Shown here piece after piece: positions 24,970-36,896 of a stretch of 64,000 nucleotides of DNA. The stretch comes from Buxus sempervirens (taxonomy: Eukaryota > Streptophyta > Magnoliopsida > Buxales > Buxaceae). Within the stretch, counting starts at the first letter, position 1. Each line of letters opens with the position of its first letter. Location of the stretch: the NCBI GenBank assembly GCA_947561395.2, contig OX387184.1, forward strand, positions 9,900,205 through 9,964,204. The letters run 5' to 3'. The notes under the pieces were generated by a model. It did no database searches, had not been told where the DNA came from, and was given only the letters and a program-made list of their open reading frames with translations. The position numbers and the translations under genes are program-made.

Positions 24970-27900
24970 GGTGGTGGTGGTGGTGGTAGGGGAGAGAGAG
25001 AGGAGGGTAGGGGAGGAGGAGATGGTATGTACCTGTTCATCCTCTTCGTTCTGGTGGGCTGGTTTGACTGAGTTACTCAGGCTGCTAGTTAACTCAACCC
25101 AAAATCATGGGATAGCTTAGCTAAGCTGTCACCAAGTAATTGATCCTTTCAATTACATAGATCAAGTAGATTTTGGGCAATACAATATTATCTATTTCCT
25201 GTCTTAAAAATATTAAAAATCCATTTTCAATCATGTATTCCCCATTTAACCCTTCAGCTAAGCCATCAATTAGTCAAATGGGTAAACTCTCGAGTTATCA
25301 GCCTTCACCAACTTTTTAAACCCGGGGTGGGTGTTGTGGGCTAAAGGTCATGCTTGTCCTTTATCATATACTCGCCAGTGAAATTTCAGCAAAATGACAT
25401 GACAGGCCTTAAGCTAACGGCATTGAAACCAGAACAGCAAACCTTGCTTTAAATAGTACAACAATAGCGTGCCAATGATAAATAAAGACAAATGGTTGAA
25501 AGATGTGAATAATCAAATCAAAAGGTATTTTTCACAATTTTAAAGAAATCTTTTGCAAGTCATAATTATTCTTAAGTTTTATCCTTTTCAGTTTGAAGTT
25601 AGCTTTTCTTTTGAAAAAAATTCATGAAAGAAGCTAATATAAATTTATATCCAATCATGTATATTACATTTGAATGAGATATATGAAGCACTGCTTTCAG
25701 AACCAGGATGAACCACATGGTTGAACTGGAAAGACAAGTAACTGGCAAGCCTCAGATTTTTAAGGTGCCTGGCTCCTAGAAAACCAGTTCACATATAAAA
25801 CTAAAAGACAGTGATCATTGATAATATGCATAAAATTAAAAATTAAAGAAGATCAATCAGTTGCATTCAGACTTACTCTGCATACAAAAGCTGCAGCTGC
25901 CAATTCTGAAAGATAACCATTTAATCTACTCAATCGTTCTTCACCTCCAATGGCAAACCCTTGTTCACCAGACCATAGACCATTCCCATTGTCAAAACCA
26001 ACACCATTATGAAATGTTGCATTATACCTTTGACTGATAAATTTCCCATTCTGAGGACGACTAGTTCCATTTGAAAAAAGAAAATCAGCAGAGGCAATAT
26101 CCTCTTCACTAACAGCCTTAACATAATTTGCAGCAATTTCACTTTGCTTTGCCCTTTTGCGGATCAAGCTGTCTGCATCTTGAAGAGTCAAGAAACGAAT
26201 AAGACGTCCAGAATCATCCAGAATTGGACCATCGACAATGCATATAAGCTTCTCTGCTTTAATCGCCAATGCACAAGCTGTAGCAACTTCATATGTGCTG
26301 CACATTAAAAGCATGAAGCATCAAACTCATCAAGGAATCAATTTTAGCATCAAAGGAAGTCAACATCTTACATTACTACAGCCATTAAGCAATAACTAGA
26401 TACCAGTGTACATACATGGAAGTATGAAGCAATTCATCCCAAACAGAAACCTTTGAATAAATGTCAGGGCTAATATGCCATAATAAATGCATGCATTAAA
26501 AATTGAGACGAGAAAAACAAAACCTTACTAACAGTCATCGGCGCACGATAAACAATCAACAGAATTACCAATACAATAAATAAATAAAAACAAAAGCTTG
26601 GAACTTATACTGAGTTTGTTAAGGACTAAAAAGGAAAGGGAACATATTTTGTCATAAGGATACTTGGATTTGCCAAATGTGCCCATATATCATGCTTATC
26701 AAGTGTCTAGAAGGCCAAAAATGAACAGAAAAGAACTTGATTACTTAAAATATTCCCTTCATTATTTAAACAAAATATTGCTACTTCTTAAATAATGTTT
26801 ATGCAAATATTCCTAATGTTGCCATATAACATTTAAGGCTAAATAAAACAACCTACAAAGCACTCTCCCATTCCACCTATCAAAGGTGATAGATTCATAT
26901 CTTTACCTGAAAATAGCATCCACACATGACTTGAGCTAACTCATAACTTCTCACCAGCATAGTCATCAGCCTTCATGTAACACACCCCAAGTAGGTCCAT
27001 TGACACTCTCTTTTTTATCCTTAATTAAGCTACACCAAGAATCTCTCAAACACATTCGTCTCTATATTATATTCTGTATCTCCAAACATTCGTCTTGGCA
27101 TCTGCATTCTGACTACATTTGCTACATGGAAATGTTACTCATCAATTGTGTACTATTATGTTCCAGATAGTGTAGCTGGTCTCACAACAATGTAAAAGTT
27201 TCACTTTAGTTTGATCAGGATTAATGTAGCATCCGAAGGCATATCTAAGTACTGTAGCCATACAGGAGTATGAGTAACCGAGCCAATAATTGAACCTTTT
27301 TTCTTTCTTTGATGGTTGAGCCAATGTACTGAACTGATCACCTTGGGTGAGTTTCTTACAACCTATGCTTACCACGGCATCTCCAAATTATGAGCTCTGT
27401 ATATCCTATTCTATTTCAAGTGGACCTTGAACCCGGCTATTGATTAAGAATTCAACATCTCTATGTAACACATGAAACACGAAATAGAGACAAAAAAAAA
27501 AGCGGGAAATAAAAAGAAGACCAAAATCCCTACACAATAAATGAGAATATCTGTAACATCCACACAACTCTTCCCTACATAAAGCGCATCAATCAGGCAG
27601 CATCTACTATCTCCTAATCAAAGCATTCAGTGTCAGAATCTTATCTTGGAGTCTTGGACAACCTACCACATAGGAAATTTACCTTGGGGCAACTCCATAC
27701 CACCATATACTCCATCACCGAGAGCTTTCCCAATGCTTCATTACCAGAAAATCGCGATTCACAATGTGAATTAAGGCTATTTTACCATCCTCCTTTTCAA
27801 AAACTTTATGGAGTCCAAAACAAATAGTAAGCAGTAAGGAGGAAAACTCCTCCAATATAGATCAGTTTTTGGAGAAAACCCCCATCATCAACAAAGGGTA

Positions 27901-30900
27901 AAGGAGATTTCTTGGGTCTAAGAAAAGTCCATCCATACATTTAACCTCTCTAAAACTCAAACCACCAAGGTTCTTAAGTTTGCTTATCCTATGCCAATTT
28001 ACCAAGTCAAACTTCTTTTATTCAGAGACTTTCCAAGTCCCTTAACACCTCCGTTGACATTCTAAGGATAGATATCAAATAAACCAGAATTATATGTAAA
28101 GAACACCCACTAAGAGTCAATCTCCTACTAAACAAAAGGGAGGACTTCTTATGCAACTTATAGCTAGTTACACTTTTCTCCATTCTTACAAAATCTAAGT
28201 TCCAATCTAACGCAGGACTTCACCTGTAGCAAAATCCCTAACAAGAAACTGGGAAATAATCCGAAACACAATCCACACATTCCAAAAACTTAATCTAGGA
28301 CACCAAGACCAAGTCATCACGCCCCACTCCTTTAATCCTACACTTTTCCAATCCACCTTCAAAGCTCAATATTAAAGGACCATAAAACAGTGTGGGCCCC
28401 ACTGAATCAGGGTCCTAAAAGGACTTGACTAGCTATAAGCTAATGGTTAACATTTTTGTGTAAAAAGGTTGTGCCCAAATTTGAACCAGTATTTTAAATT
28501 TCTTTCAATTTTCCAAGCAATGCCCATTAGAATTTTGAACAAAGAGAGAAAGTAAACATGAAGATTGGCTATAAATGCTTGTATCATCAACATAGTACTT
28601 CCCCAAAAGATAGGTAATAGAGAGAAATTCAAAATACCCTCAAACATGGTTATTGGCTATAAATATTTATATCAAATACTTCCCAGAAGACAGGCAATGA
28701 AAAGATTCTGAATTCCCCTTTCATAATTTGTTTGGTATCATACCTTAAAGCATATTTTAAATAGCATTCTATCAAAACCAATAAAAAGAAGCATCATGCT
28801 AGGAGAGCTCTTCATATTCTTTACCTTTGCAAATACAAGCATTTCCAGACAATTTTGGTGATACAGTCAATCACATTCATTTGGCACGTGCATGAGCATG
28901 CTCAATTGTTGACAATGAATACAAACAAAATAGGACAGTTTCAACAATGTTTTCCTTGCAAGTAAAGGATAATCACCATGGTAGAAAACAATATGGGAGA
29001 GAAGAAATCATTTTAATGAAGATGATCATTTGCTCCTGACAACATTGGGATGACAGCAGGAAATGCTGTCTGTCATGCACAATAAAATAAGGGAAATAGG
29101 TAGTAGACTACAAAGCATAAAATAAAATGTAGGAGATGACAAGGAATTAGATTAGAAAAATAGAAAGAAAAAGAAAAAAGAAGCTTAGTAATGATAAATA
29201 AAAATTTCTTTCAGACATGCAACATCATGAATTGAGTATAATTTATAAGAGAATATAATCTTCAGAAGGTTGTTCTGGAATCAACCCACAGGGCAAATAA
29301 CTAGAGATACCTAATGAAAGGCTATTTAGCATACTTGCAATTCAAAACTTCCCCAGAGCTGGAATGGCCCAGATTACTTAATATTACAACACAATCTCCA
29401 TCAAGCCTCTCTCTTATGCGAACAACATCTACTTTCTTTACTTCACCCGTTGCTCCATAATCAATGCCTTCAACGACTCCTCTTCTCTAGAAAAGAATAA
29501 CATATAAAATAGTTGATAACTGTAAATCTAATTACACACAATAACAGAATGAAAAGTCAATGTATACAATGTACACAAGAACAGAATGAACAGTCAAATC
29601 AAAGGATTCAGTAAACAAGAATGGGATTCAAATTTTTGCCATAGCTGATGCATTAAATACTATACTTAGAAAAATATATATCCCTCACCTTGGCTGCAAG
29701 AAAATTACCACTTGCAACACTGACACCTACATCATGCAAACGACTATTGTCACCATGTCGACGGATACTGCATATAGAGGGCCCAGCAGAAAGCTTTGCT
29801 TCAATCATGAAGCGAATTCCTCCAGCTGCTTTCATTGCTGCCTCCAGCGAATCAGAATCTGTGATTCTATATTGACCAACATACTTGGCCTCACGCCCTG
29901 CAAGAAGAATGGTGAGGGTCCCGTACATGTTGGAGCATTTCACTCAAAACGTACACACAAAAATGTAATTTTTAAATAGCGCGAAAAGATATCCTCAAGA
30001 CTTCCAAAGTCCAGAGTCCATTTTTGCAGACAAATTTGAGAAATTTGGTTACTCGATGCATGAATGTTTGTAACTCGATATGCATCTAAAAGTCAGAGCT
30101 CTCCTATTTTTAAACAGTATGAGATAGAAATGATCCATGTCAAGCTCACCAAAGTGATTCCAAATTACATTAACCACATTAAAAAGGACAAGAAGATGGT
30201 TTAGCTGCCCCCTTGTTCCATAAATATTATCCAAACATGTGCAATGAGGGTTTTGTAGTTTCTACTTTGTACCACACCCAAGGTTCACAAACCATAAATA
30301 ACAGAGAAAATCATAAGGGGCCACTTCAGATCAACTTGTCATTTTCTATTGTAAATAATAAGATGAATAACAATTTTAATATAAGTATGGTTTATCTTTC
30401 AGGTTTTTTTTTTTTTTTTTGATTTATCTTGGTTTTTTGGTTGTTAAAGTAAGTAAAATATGTTTTGTTTATGTGTATTGAGCCATTTTAGAGTACTAGA
30501 TTCTATATAAAGAAGAATTCAACAAAAAAGGGAAGCTTTTCAGTTTTTTTTTTTTTTTTTTTTTTTAATTTAAAAAATGGCATTTTTAGTGTTGCAGAAT
30601 CAAATTGTTCAAATTGTATGCATCATATGCTAAATCTTGAATGTAGGATTCAATGTATGAATTGTAGGATTCAAACATAAGTCAATTTTTGTACAGAGCA
30701 TCGTCAAATGGAAATATAAGACTCGTACAATAAACCATACAATGTTAACAATAGAAAGCATGCCATGCTTCTTCTTCTTCTTTTTTGACCTCTTTGATGT
30801 GCAGCTGACCAGGAGAATGCTTTGGTCTCTAAGGTCAAGCCATATTAATCCAACAGTTATTGAAGGGACCTGGTAACACATGTAATTGGGAGTGTTGGTG

Positions 30901-33420
30901 AATACCCATGAAAAGATTTAACTGGAAATATTACTAATTATTTTCCACAAATCTCTATGGTTCGCTCTAGAAGCTAAATATGAGCATTGGGTATATCTTT
31001 TGTTTCCACTTTTTCTTTAAGTAATACCCAAAGCATTTTTGTTACTTAAACTCCAAATTGCTTGCCAAGCAGCCAAATCTCTAAAAATTATGTTCCCAAT
31101 GTCTTAACCTCCACAATTACAAAAACTCTATCCAGTTTTAAGAGACAAAACCTCTTTCTATTTCCTCCCCCTTTCCATACGAAATATTTTTGTATGGCTC
31201 CTAATTTATTTATAAACCGGATTGGAATTTTGAATCCTCGCCTGAGGTTGCAAGAACAACTTTTATAAAAATTATCATTCACAACCTACCATTCTTTCAC
31301 CTATTATTAAAGGACAGGGTCCCAGAATTCCATGCATGTTGGCTCTCCTTTGAAAGGAAAGACAGGTTATTTGATTGGCCAATCTCCACCAAGCCACTGA
31401 AGCAAAATTCTCTAACTTATTAAATTGATTCCCGAAATACTACAAGCCATATTTAATTTGATGCCCCATATCCATTCAAGGCATTTGAGGATGCCTTTCT
31501 GAATTCCTTAACATAAATTCCTTTGCTTCCATGAGACAGATGATACCTTCCTTGGTCTCATAATTTAAAAAATCAAACTATTGAAAAAAAATTTGTATCC
31601 ATAACATAATCACCAAGATTTTTGGTAAGAATTTATATTAGAACAAAAGGGAATGTAGCTGAAGCCCAGTCTCAGGTGACGCTGCGTGTATCTTTTAGAG
31701 CACATATCTAATACTTCGAGCAAATAACTAAAAGAAGTGGGAAAAAATCAGTCATGGCAGTCATCCCACACTTTTTATGCTTAACATGCCACCAACATAT
31801 ACTCTAGCTTTTATGCTTAAAATGCAGATAACATACACTCTAACTCATCATGTAGGGTGATAAACCATGAAAGGGTCCAAATTTAGAGATCACACAACTT
31901 TAATCAACAATTTGCTAGCAACAAACATCATTGGCTCCACCATTCAATAAGTAGATCTGTTTATGCCAGAGACACAACAAGACAAATGAAAGACTATAAC
32001 CCACCAACTGTCGCTCACCTTTCTCTGCCAAAAGCTTATCAATTTGCACATGTGTCCCTGGAACAAGAACAAATCGAATCCCTAGACCATGAAGGAGAGA
32101 GATATCCTGCATATGAAAGTTCTCATGTTCATTAGTATAGTTCATGCATGGGGCAAATTACTTACAGAACTAAAAGTTATTTTGTGAACCATAATTTTAA
32201 AGCATGAGGGATTAAAAGGAAGAAAAATAGGACAGGAACAAAAGTCTTCGTGTTGAAAAATAAAAATAAAAAAATAAAGAGAAACTTCTATCAGTAGTCC
32301 ATAGACAAAAATATGAAATGTACATAGTTATATAAGAGGAATATCTGATACTTATCTATTGTTATTGTTATGGGCAACAGCAACCCACTCCCCACAGTTC
32401 ATACTTTTCAGTAAACAAAACTAGGGACATAAAATTTTTGTTGATTCTATATTACAGTGCATGGAATTTTAAGTTGATGGAGCAATAAGTCCAATTATAA
32501 CCACAAGATTCAAACTAGCCATGCTAATGTGGCCCTCCAAGGCCAGTTTCTTAGAGGGTTGTGTACGTAACCAAAAACAATCATGTGTGCCAAATCAATC
32601 TTCACACTTGATAACAAAAAACATGCTTTGAGAAATAGGTTATAATATTTTCATTCATTACCATGATCTAAATTTATACTTCCAATCTGTAGATACATTG
32701 CCCACCTAATTTATGCAAGGAATATGTATAAATGATAGCAGATACTCAAGAACAAAGTAGCAAGAATTCCATTCTATTCTCCGCGCTTATTATTTCATTC
32801 CAATTGCTGGGTTCTCTATCTACCTTCTAAATTTCTTCCTCATGACAACAAAGTCAAATCAACACAACAATGTCTTTGTACTCTTATGGTTACCCTCCCT
32901 TCATCTATAAGATAAACAGATTGACTTCAATTAGCAGGTCAGTTATTATAATCTTAATTAAAAATTTGAAACAGGTTAAAAAAATCATAATGGGACAAGT
33001 TTTAAAACCTGCCTTTAGAATGGGATCCAAGTAAGGACTCTCCACAACTTCCCCGGATATTACAATAACAAATGTGCTGCCTGTGTGCGCACGAAAATAT
33101 GGCCAAGCTTCCCTGAACCAACTGACAAACTGCTCGTCCTTGACAGAATTGCCGTTTTCGCCGCCACCAGAATTCTCAATTTCACTGAAAACATTACAAT
33201 TCACCAAAACTCTTCTGTTTTGCTCAACTCCCTTATCAAACAGCAGAGGTAAGGTTTTTATAGATTGAACCCTACCAATCCCCCATCCCCAGCCACGGCA
33301 GAGCCCGGAAATCATTTTTTGATTCGATTTCATCTTGTACGGAGACGATATTCCTCCGTGTTTTTGCAGAGAAATACAGGGATTTGATGTCGAAGCAGCA
33401 GCCATTGAAGTACCGAGCAA
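15138..33420 (-). CDS. NAGS: N-acetylglutamate synthase, chloroplastic (amino-acid acetyltransferase)
   Basis: Transfers acetyl from acetyl-CoA to glutamate, the first step of arginine synthesis, in the chloroplast. Exons: 33013-33420, 32019-32106, 29689-29897, 29335-29486, 25877-26297, 22348-22445, 20930-21041, 20634-20793, 17934-18006 and 15138-15282. They give 1866 bp and 621 aa, and all phases close. The N-terminus is a Ser/Lys-rich plastid transit peptide. The amino-acid-kinase-like domain includes [55 protein letters not shown] and [20 protein letters not shown]. The C-terminal GNAT domain holds the acetyl-CoA loop [11 protein letters not shown], then [17 protein letters not shown]. Intron 1 uses a GC donor (AAG|GCAGGT); the others are GT-AG. 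Introns total over 16 kb and are full of LINE debris and simple repeats, which explains the gene's size. Translation could also start at Met6. Confidence 0.95.
16460..16912 (+). mobile_element. Decayed LINE RNase H fragment in NAGS intron 9
   Basis: The plus strand reads [13 protein letters not shown], then [14 protein letters not shown], and after frameshifts [17 protein letters not shown]. These correspond to the start, middle and end of the RNase H domain fused to plant L1-type LINEs. The copy is antisense to NAGS and broken by stops and a tandem duplication. Confidence 0.6.
16546..16664. repeat. ~60-bp imperfect tandem duplication
   Basis: The unit beginning ttataaata/gcctattcaagg and ending ctacatcagctgagct is present twice in direct succession, the copies differing at a few positions (for example aggaacagag against aggaaaagag). 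The duplication lies inside the decayed LINE RNase H piece. Confidence 0.85.
21330..21512 (+). mobile_element. Possible LINE 3' UTR with A-tail in NAGS intron 6
   Basis: A stretch ending ctcaatgaattttcatcac, then ttacat and nine A resembles the end of plant LINE 3' UTRs. No coding similarity and no target duplication were seen, so this is a weak call. Confidence 0.3.
21527..21546. repeat. Poly-G tract (20 G) after a T-run
   Basis: A run of 20 G follows ten T and is continued by cgcgggg. It lies in NAGS intron 6, so the pre-mRNA carries a C-run here. The exact length in the raw assembly is unreliable for such tracts. Confidence 0.85.
24289..24332 (-). mobile_element. Short retroposon-like insertion with ~25-bp flanking repeats
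   Basis: A 44-bp insert (gaa, a T run, then about 25 bp) is bounded by near-identical direct repeats of 25 bp at 24264-24288 and 24333-24357 that differ at one base. It is longer than the other tail-only insertions but has the same design, with the poly-A on the minus strand. It lies in NAGS intron 5. Confidence 0.5.
24919..25020. repeat. (GA)n - 35-bp poly-G - (GGT)n compound repeat
   Basis: AG repeats run to 24932, then C, then 35 consecutive G at 24934-24968, then about six GGT units and further GA/GGA-rich DNA. It lies in NAGS intron 5. G-runs of this kind can form quadruplexes. The glycine-rich open frames over it are artefacts of the repeat. Confidence 0.9.
28440..28705 (-). mobile_element. 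Decayed LINE reverse-transcriptase C-terminal fragment in NAGS intron 4
   Basis: The minus strand reads [19 protein letters not shown], close to the plant L1 pattern (Y.LSLFKIP..VA..IEK) found just after the RT palm. A diverged tandem duplication of about 65 bp (ttacctatcttttgggg against ttgcctgtcttctggg) precedes it. Decayed DNA of the same kind may extend down to about 27600, but I could not confirm it. Confidence 0.4.
31010..31560 (-). mobile_element. Decayed LINE reverse-transcriptase fragment in NAGS intron 2
   Basis: The minus strand encodes, with frameshifts, a GLKLNM-like stretch, then [17 protein letters not shown] and [13 protein letters not shown], and then [19 protein letters not shown]. 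This is the order seen in plant L1 ORF2 between the RT palm and the zinc-binding RT domain. It lies in the same orientation as NAGS and carries many mutations. Confidence 0.65.
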
Positions 33421-34591
33421 ATAAACTGGAAAAATATCACAATGGAGACAGAGCTAAAGAAGAGTAACACCAAAGACGCGGCAAAACGAAGAATGTAGAG
33501 ACGGCGAGATGGATACAAGTGGCATCAAGAATAGAATCTTTATAGTCCGATGACCTTGTGCGAGAATGTGCGGACACGTGACTTCGCGTCGGCTTCGTGG
33601 ACCCGTTCGTACATCCATTCTTTTTAAATAATCATACAAAAATGTCTAAAAATAATGGATCAATCGCGCAATTTGCAATACGAATAGATGCAAGATTTAG
33701 GTGCAGACGATTTAGAGCCGCTTTGGTTCGTGGCAATTGAAATTGAGAGCCGCCTTGGTTCATGCGCACGCGGTTGTTGTTACAGATTAAAGAAAGTAAG
33801 GACGACCAGCCGCCATGACTGGTAATGGGAAAGCAGCATCTTTGCTTTGCAAGACCAACCTTCCGCGCAAAAGACGAAATGGTAGCCTGAGTTGATTGGT
33901 CAAAAAGGCCCTAGGATTTTTTTTGTAAAACCAGTGATGAGTCAAAACGATTTTATGACTTCCCCCTCCCTCGGAGCCGCTATTTTGGTGGTCAAGGATC
34001 ACGAAAGTCTGCGTCTACTGCTCACCTTTCTTGAACAGAACAAGCAACGGGTAAAAGCGAAGTGAACATACAACGTCCGAATTCCTATTCGCAAATAGGA
34101 GCTTCACGATCGGAAGAAATACCTTCAGATAAGAGAGATGTGTCTTTATCCTCGGCAGTTTCTCTCTCTCAGGCTCTCACCGGATAAAACCCTACCTGTA
34201 TTCATCCGGATCCAGGCTCGCTTTCAATTCCTTCCCTGTGTTGCCCTTCGTTTTCTTTTTGCTGCTACAAAATGAATCCCAGCAACCACCAATGCGTCGG
34301 GAACTCCTTGCCATTCGATGCTGGACCGATCCGGTCAGTCATTTGGACATCAGCTCCGATGCCAACCCAAACCCTAATCAAAAAGCATAAGCCCCATATA
34401 GTATCATCTGCATTCCCTTTTCTTTTTCCCCCTTTCTTCCTTGCCTATCAGAAAATTTAAATTTATTAGCTAGAATTATCACACTATTTACGTGCGCCGG
34501 GTGAATTGGCGGGACACGGTTAATTGGTATTTCAAATGATTAAATGAGTAGATCAAAATCTCGTAGTAACGGCCAGAAGAATTGGATAGAT
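33421..34591. other. NAGS 5' region and possible divergent leader
   Basis: Upstream of the NAGS start the DNA is gene-like in base composition to about 34470. On the plus strand, a pyrimidine-rich leader (tttctctctctcaggctctc and aaaccctacc, 34170-34260) precedes an ATG at 34272 that opens a 62-codon frame with no known family. It could be a divergent transcript or the broken first exon of a lost gene. No function can be given. Confidence 0.3.
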
Positions 34592-34841
34592 AAAATTGGT
34601 TTTTAGTGATATTTTTTAAAATAATTCAGATATAGTCAGATAATTCTTGAAAATTGAGAATTAGTAACACTTATTTAAAATAATGGAGAATCAGGGTCAT
34701 TTTACTAATTTTTTTAAGAAAGTCTTTATAAATACTGATTCTAAATTATTTTTAAAAAGTATCACTAATTCTAAATTTTCAAGAATTGGATGACTGAATA
34801 TGAATTATTTTGAAAAATTTATACTAAAACCCAATTTCCCC
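34592..34841. mobile_element. MITE with long inverted repeats (attggtttttagtgat family)
   Basis: The left arm starts aaattggtttttagtgat. The right arm, reverse complemented, starts ggggaaattgggttttagta. Both continue through aaaataattca and ttcttgaaaatt to gaattag. The element is about 250 bp and almost all arm. A second member of the family begins at 63784. No clear target duplication was seen. Confidence 0.7.
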
Positions 34842-35214
34842 GATTGAATATTATTTATTATACTTTTATATATATATAAAGTATACGCTCTTTTTATCGC
34901 TAACCTTTTATATCCAAGACGCCTCTATTTTTTCAGATTAACTCCTACACTCATTTGTTAACACTACATGTATGACTTATTAATTGCCTAACATTCTATA
35001 CCTAAAATGCCTTTCTTTTTTAAAAAACTTGCTATACGCATAACACGTGCATTCCCCTGATATGCAATAGAAGTTTTTTAAATTCTATTTGCAATTTATA
35101 GAGGGAACAAAAAAAATCGCATGACAATATCATTCGACTCATTCCCATTCCTAACAAAAATGTTAGAGGATCATCTTTGTAAGTATTTTTATTGAAAAGT
35201 AAAAGGCGCCTTTT

Positions 35215-35605
35215 GGTGTTTAATTTGGCAATGTATTCCAAGGCTTGGAATGAGTTCTAGGATTTGGAAAGAACTGTAAGGGGAGGAAAATGATTTTGTT
35301 AGCATATTAGAAATGAGTTTTTGTAAATACACTAAAATCCAAAATTGGGGTGAAAATATATTCTTCAATTCTCATTTCTCATTTTACAAGTTCACAGTCG
35401 CAAACTTGTAATATGTGCAAACCCCAACTAGCATACTTAAAACCTTCTATAAAACATTCTTATTGAGATCAGACAAAGTTATCTTGTATTTAAGAAATTT
35501 TAAAAGCAATAAGTGAAAAGGCCTAAACCAAATGTCCAAACCATCCTCTCGTAACTCAGTTCATGGAGCGAGTTCCTAATTCAAAATGAATGCCAAATGA
35601 GGCCT
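35215..35605. mobile_element. Possible short inverted-repeat element
   Basis: The left end (ttggtgtttaatttggcaatg...ttccaaggcttggaatgag) and the reverse complement of the right end (ctcatttggcattcattttg...ggaactcgctccatgaactgag) share tttggca and related words. The stretch resembles short non-autonomous plant elements. Match quality is poor and the ends are uncertain. Confidence 0.25.
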
Positions 35606-35610
35606 AAACT

Positions 35611-35639
35611 TTTTTTTTTTTTTTTTTTTTTTGGTATGA
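35611..35639 (-). mobile_element. Tail-only retroposon insertion (22 T plus ggtatga)
   Basis: A 29-bp insert (22 T, then ggtatga; on the minus strand tcatacc plus poly-A) is bounded by perfect 16-bp repeats aaatgaggcctaaact at 35595-35610 and 35640-35655. Confidence 0.75.
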
Positions 35640-36367
35640 AAATGAGGCCTAAACTTGCTTCATATATAAAAGAAAAAAAGAAGGTTTTGTTTTCGACACA
35701 CCCTAATACACCCTCTCTTATGGTATGTCAAAAAGAAAAAGGCATAAATTAAAGGCTTCTTTGCATTTTACTACCTATATTACATGCCAAATCCAGGTTC
35801 TTCCTTTCTTTTAGCAAATTTATTTGCATACCCATTGCTATTTCTCGCCTTTGATTTGTTTTTTGTAGTACAAAATTAATTTCAATGATCGAAGAAGCCA
35901 TTGGGTGCAGAAGTCCTTGCAACATCAATCTTGGACTGATCTAATTAGTCATACTCGCAAGTTGCATGTACAGTATTGCACATAATAAATATAATGTTAT
36001 ATGTAATGAATACCAAAATTGTCAAAGTGTATTTTTGGAAAGTGAAAAATGGGAAAAAAGGTTTAGGGCATGTAAGGAGTAAGAAATTATTAAAAAAATA
36101 TCTATTGAAAAGTGAAAAAATGACTTTAATTAGGACATGTAAGAGATAAGAAATTGTTGAAGGATATCTTTTTGACAGTGAAAAAAGAAAAAAGACAAAG
36201 TTATCCACCTAAATATAAAAGACAAAATGACATTAGAAGGTTATTGTCAGGAAAATTGGCATAATTTTTCTTGGCATGTTTCCCAAGCCTGTGTTCTCTT
36301 TATATATCGTATCGATGTAAATATTAGTTCCAATGGCTACCCAATAAGCAAAAACCAAATATAAAAA

Positions 36368-36896
36368 GGGCTTTTTGCATCTATGCCCCTACATTTGCAT
36401 TTATATCCTCTTGTTTTTAGTAACTTGTATCTATATCCATCAATTTAGCATAATCGTTGCAATTATACTCTTAACGTCAAATTCCATTACCTTTTGTCAT
36501 TTATTTTTATGAAATGACTAGTATAACCTTCTATAAGATAAAAATATATATCAGATAGCCAAATGATTATATGCTTGGCTGAATTTAAATGAATAGTTAT
36601 CACTTAAACAAATTAATATCAGGGGCTTAAGTTATAAATATTGGAATAAATAGAATAGTACAATAACATAAATAAAATATAAGATAATATAGCAGGGTAA
36701 ACACAAAATATTTTTATTTTATAAAAGGTTATTTTAGTAATTTGGTAAAAACAAATAACAAAAGTTAACAGACTTTAACTTCAGGGGCATAATTGCAATA
36801 ATTATGTTAAATGGAGGGACATAAATATAAATATTAAAAACAATAGGATAAAGATGCAAATTTCTTATAATGTAGGGGTATGGGTGCAAAAAGCCC
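36368..36896. mobile_element. Mutator-type MITE, ~190-bp inverted repeats, 9-bp target duplication
   Basis: The ends are GGGCTTTTTGCA at the left and its reverse complement at the right. The arms continue in parallel through ccctacatt, gcaattat, gtcattt/gttattt and aaaataaaaatat for about 190 bp. Perfect 9-bp repeats atataaaaa flank it (36359-36367 and 36897-36905). A 9-bp duplication with long arms is the signature of the Mutator superfamily. It has no coding capacity. Confidence 0.88.

Noticed and set aside
24880..25120. Glycine-rich open frames
   Set aside because: Produced by the poly-G and GGT repeat; no start context or family.
30390..30430. T-run with partial tttatctt repeats, possible tenth tail-only insertion
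   Set aside because: Flanking repeats are only 8-9 bp and could be chance.
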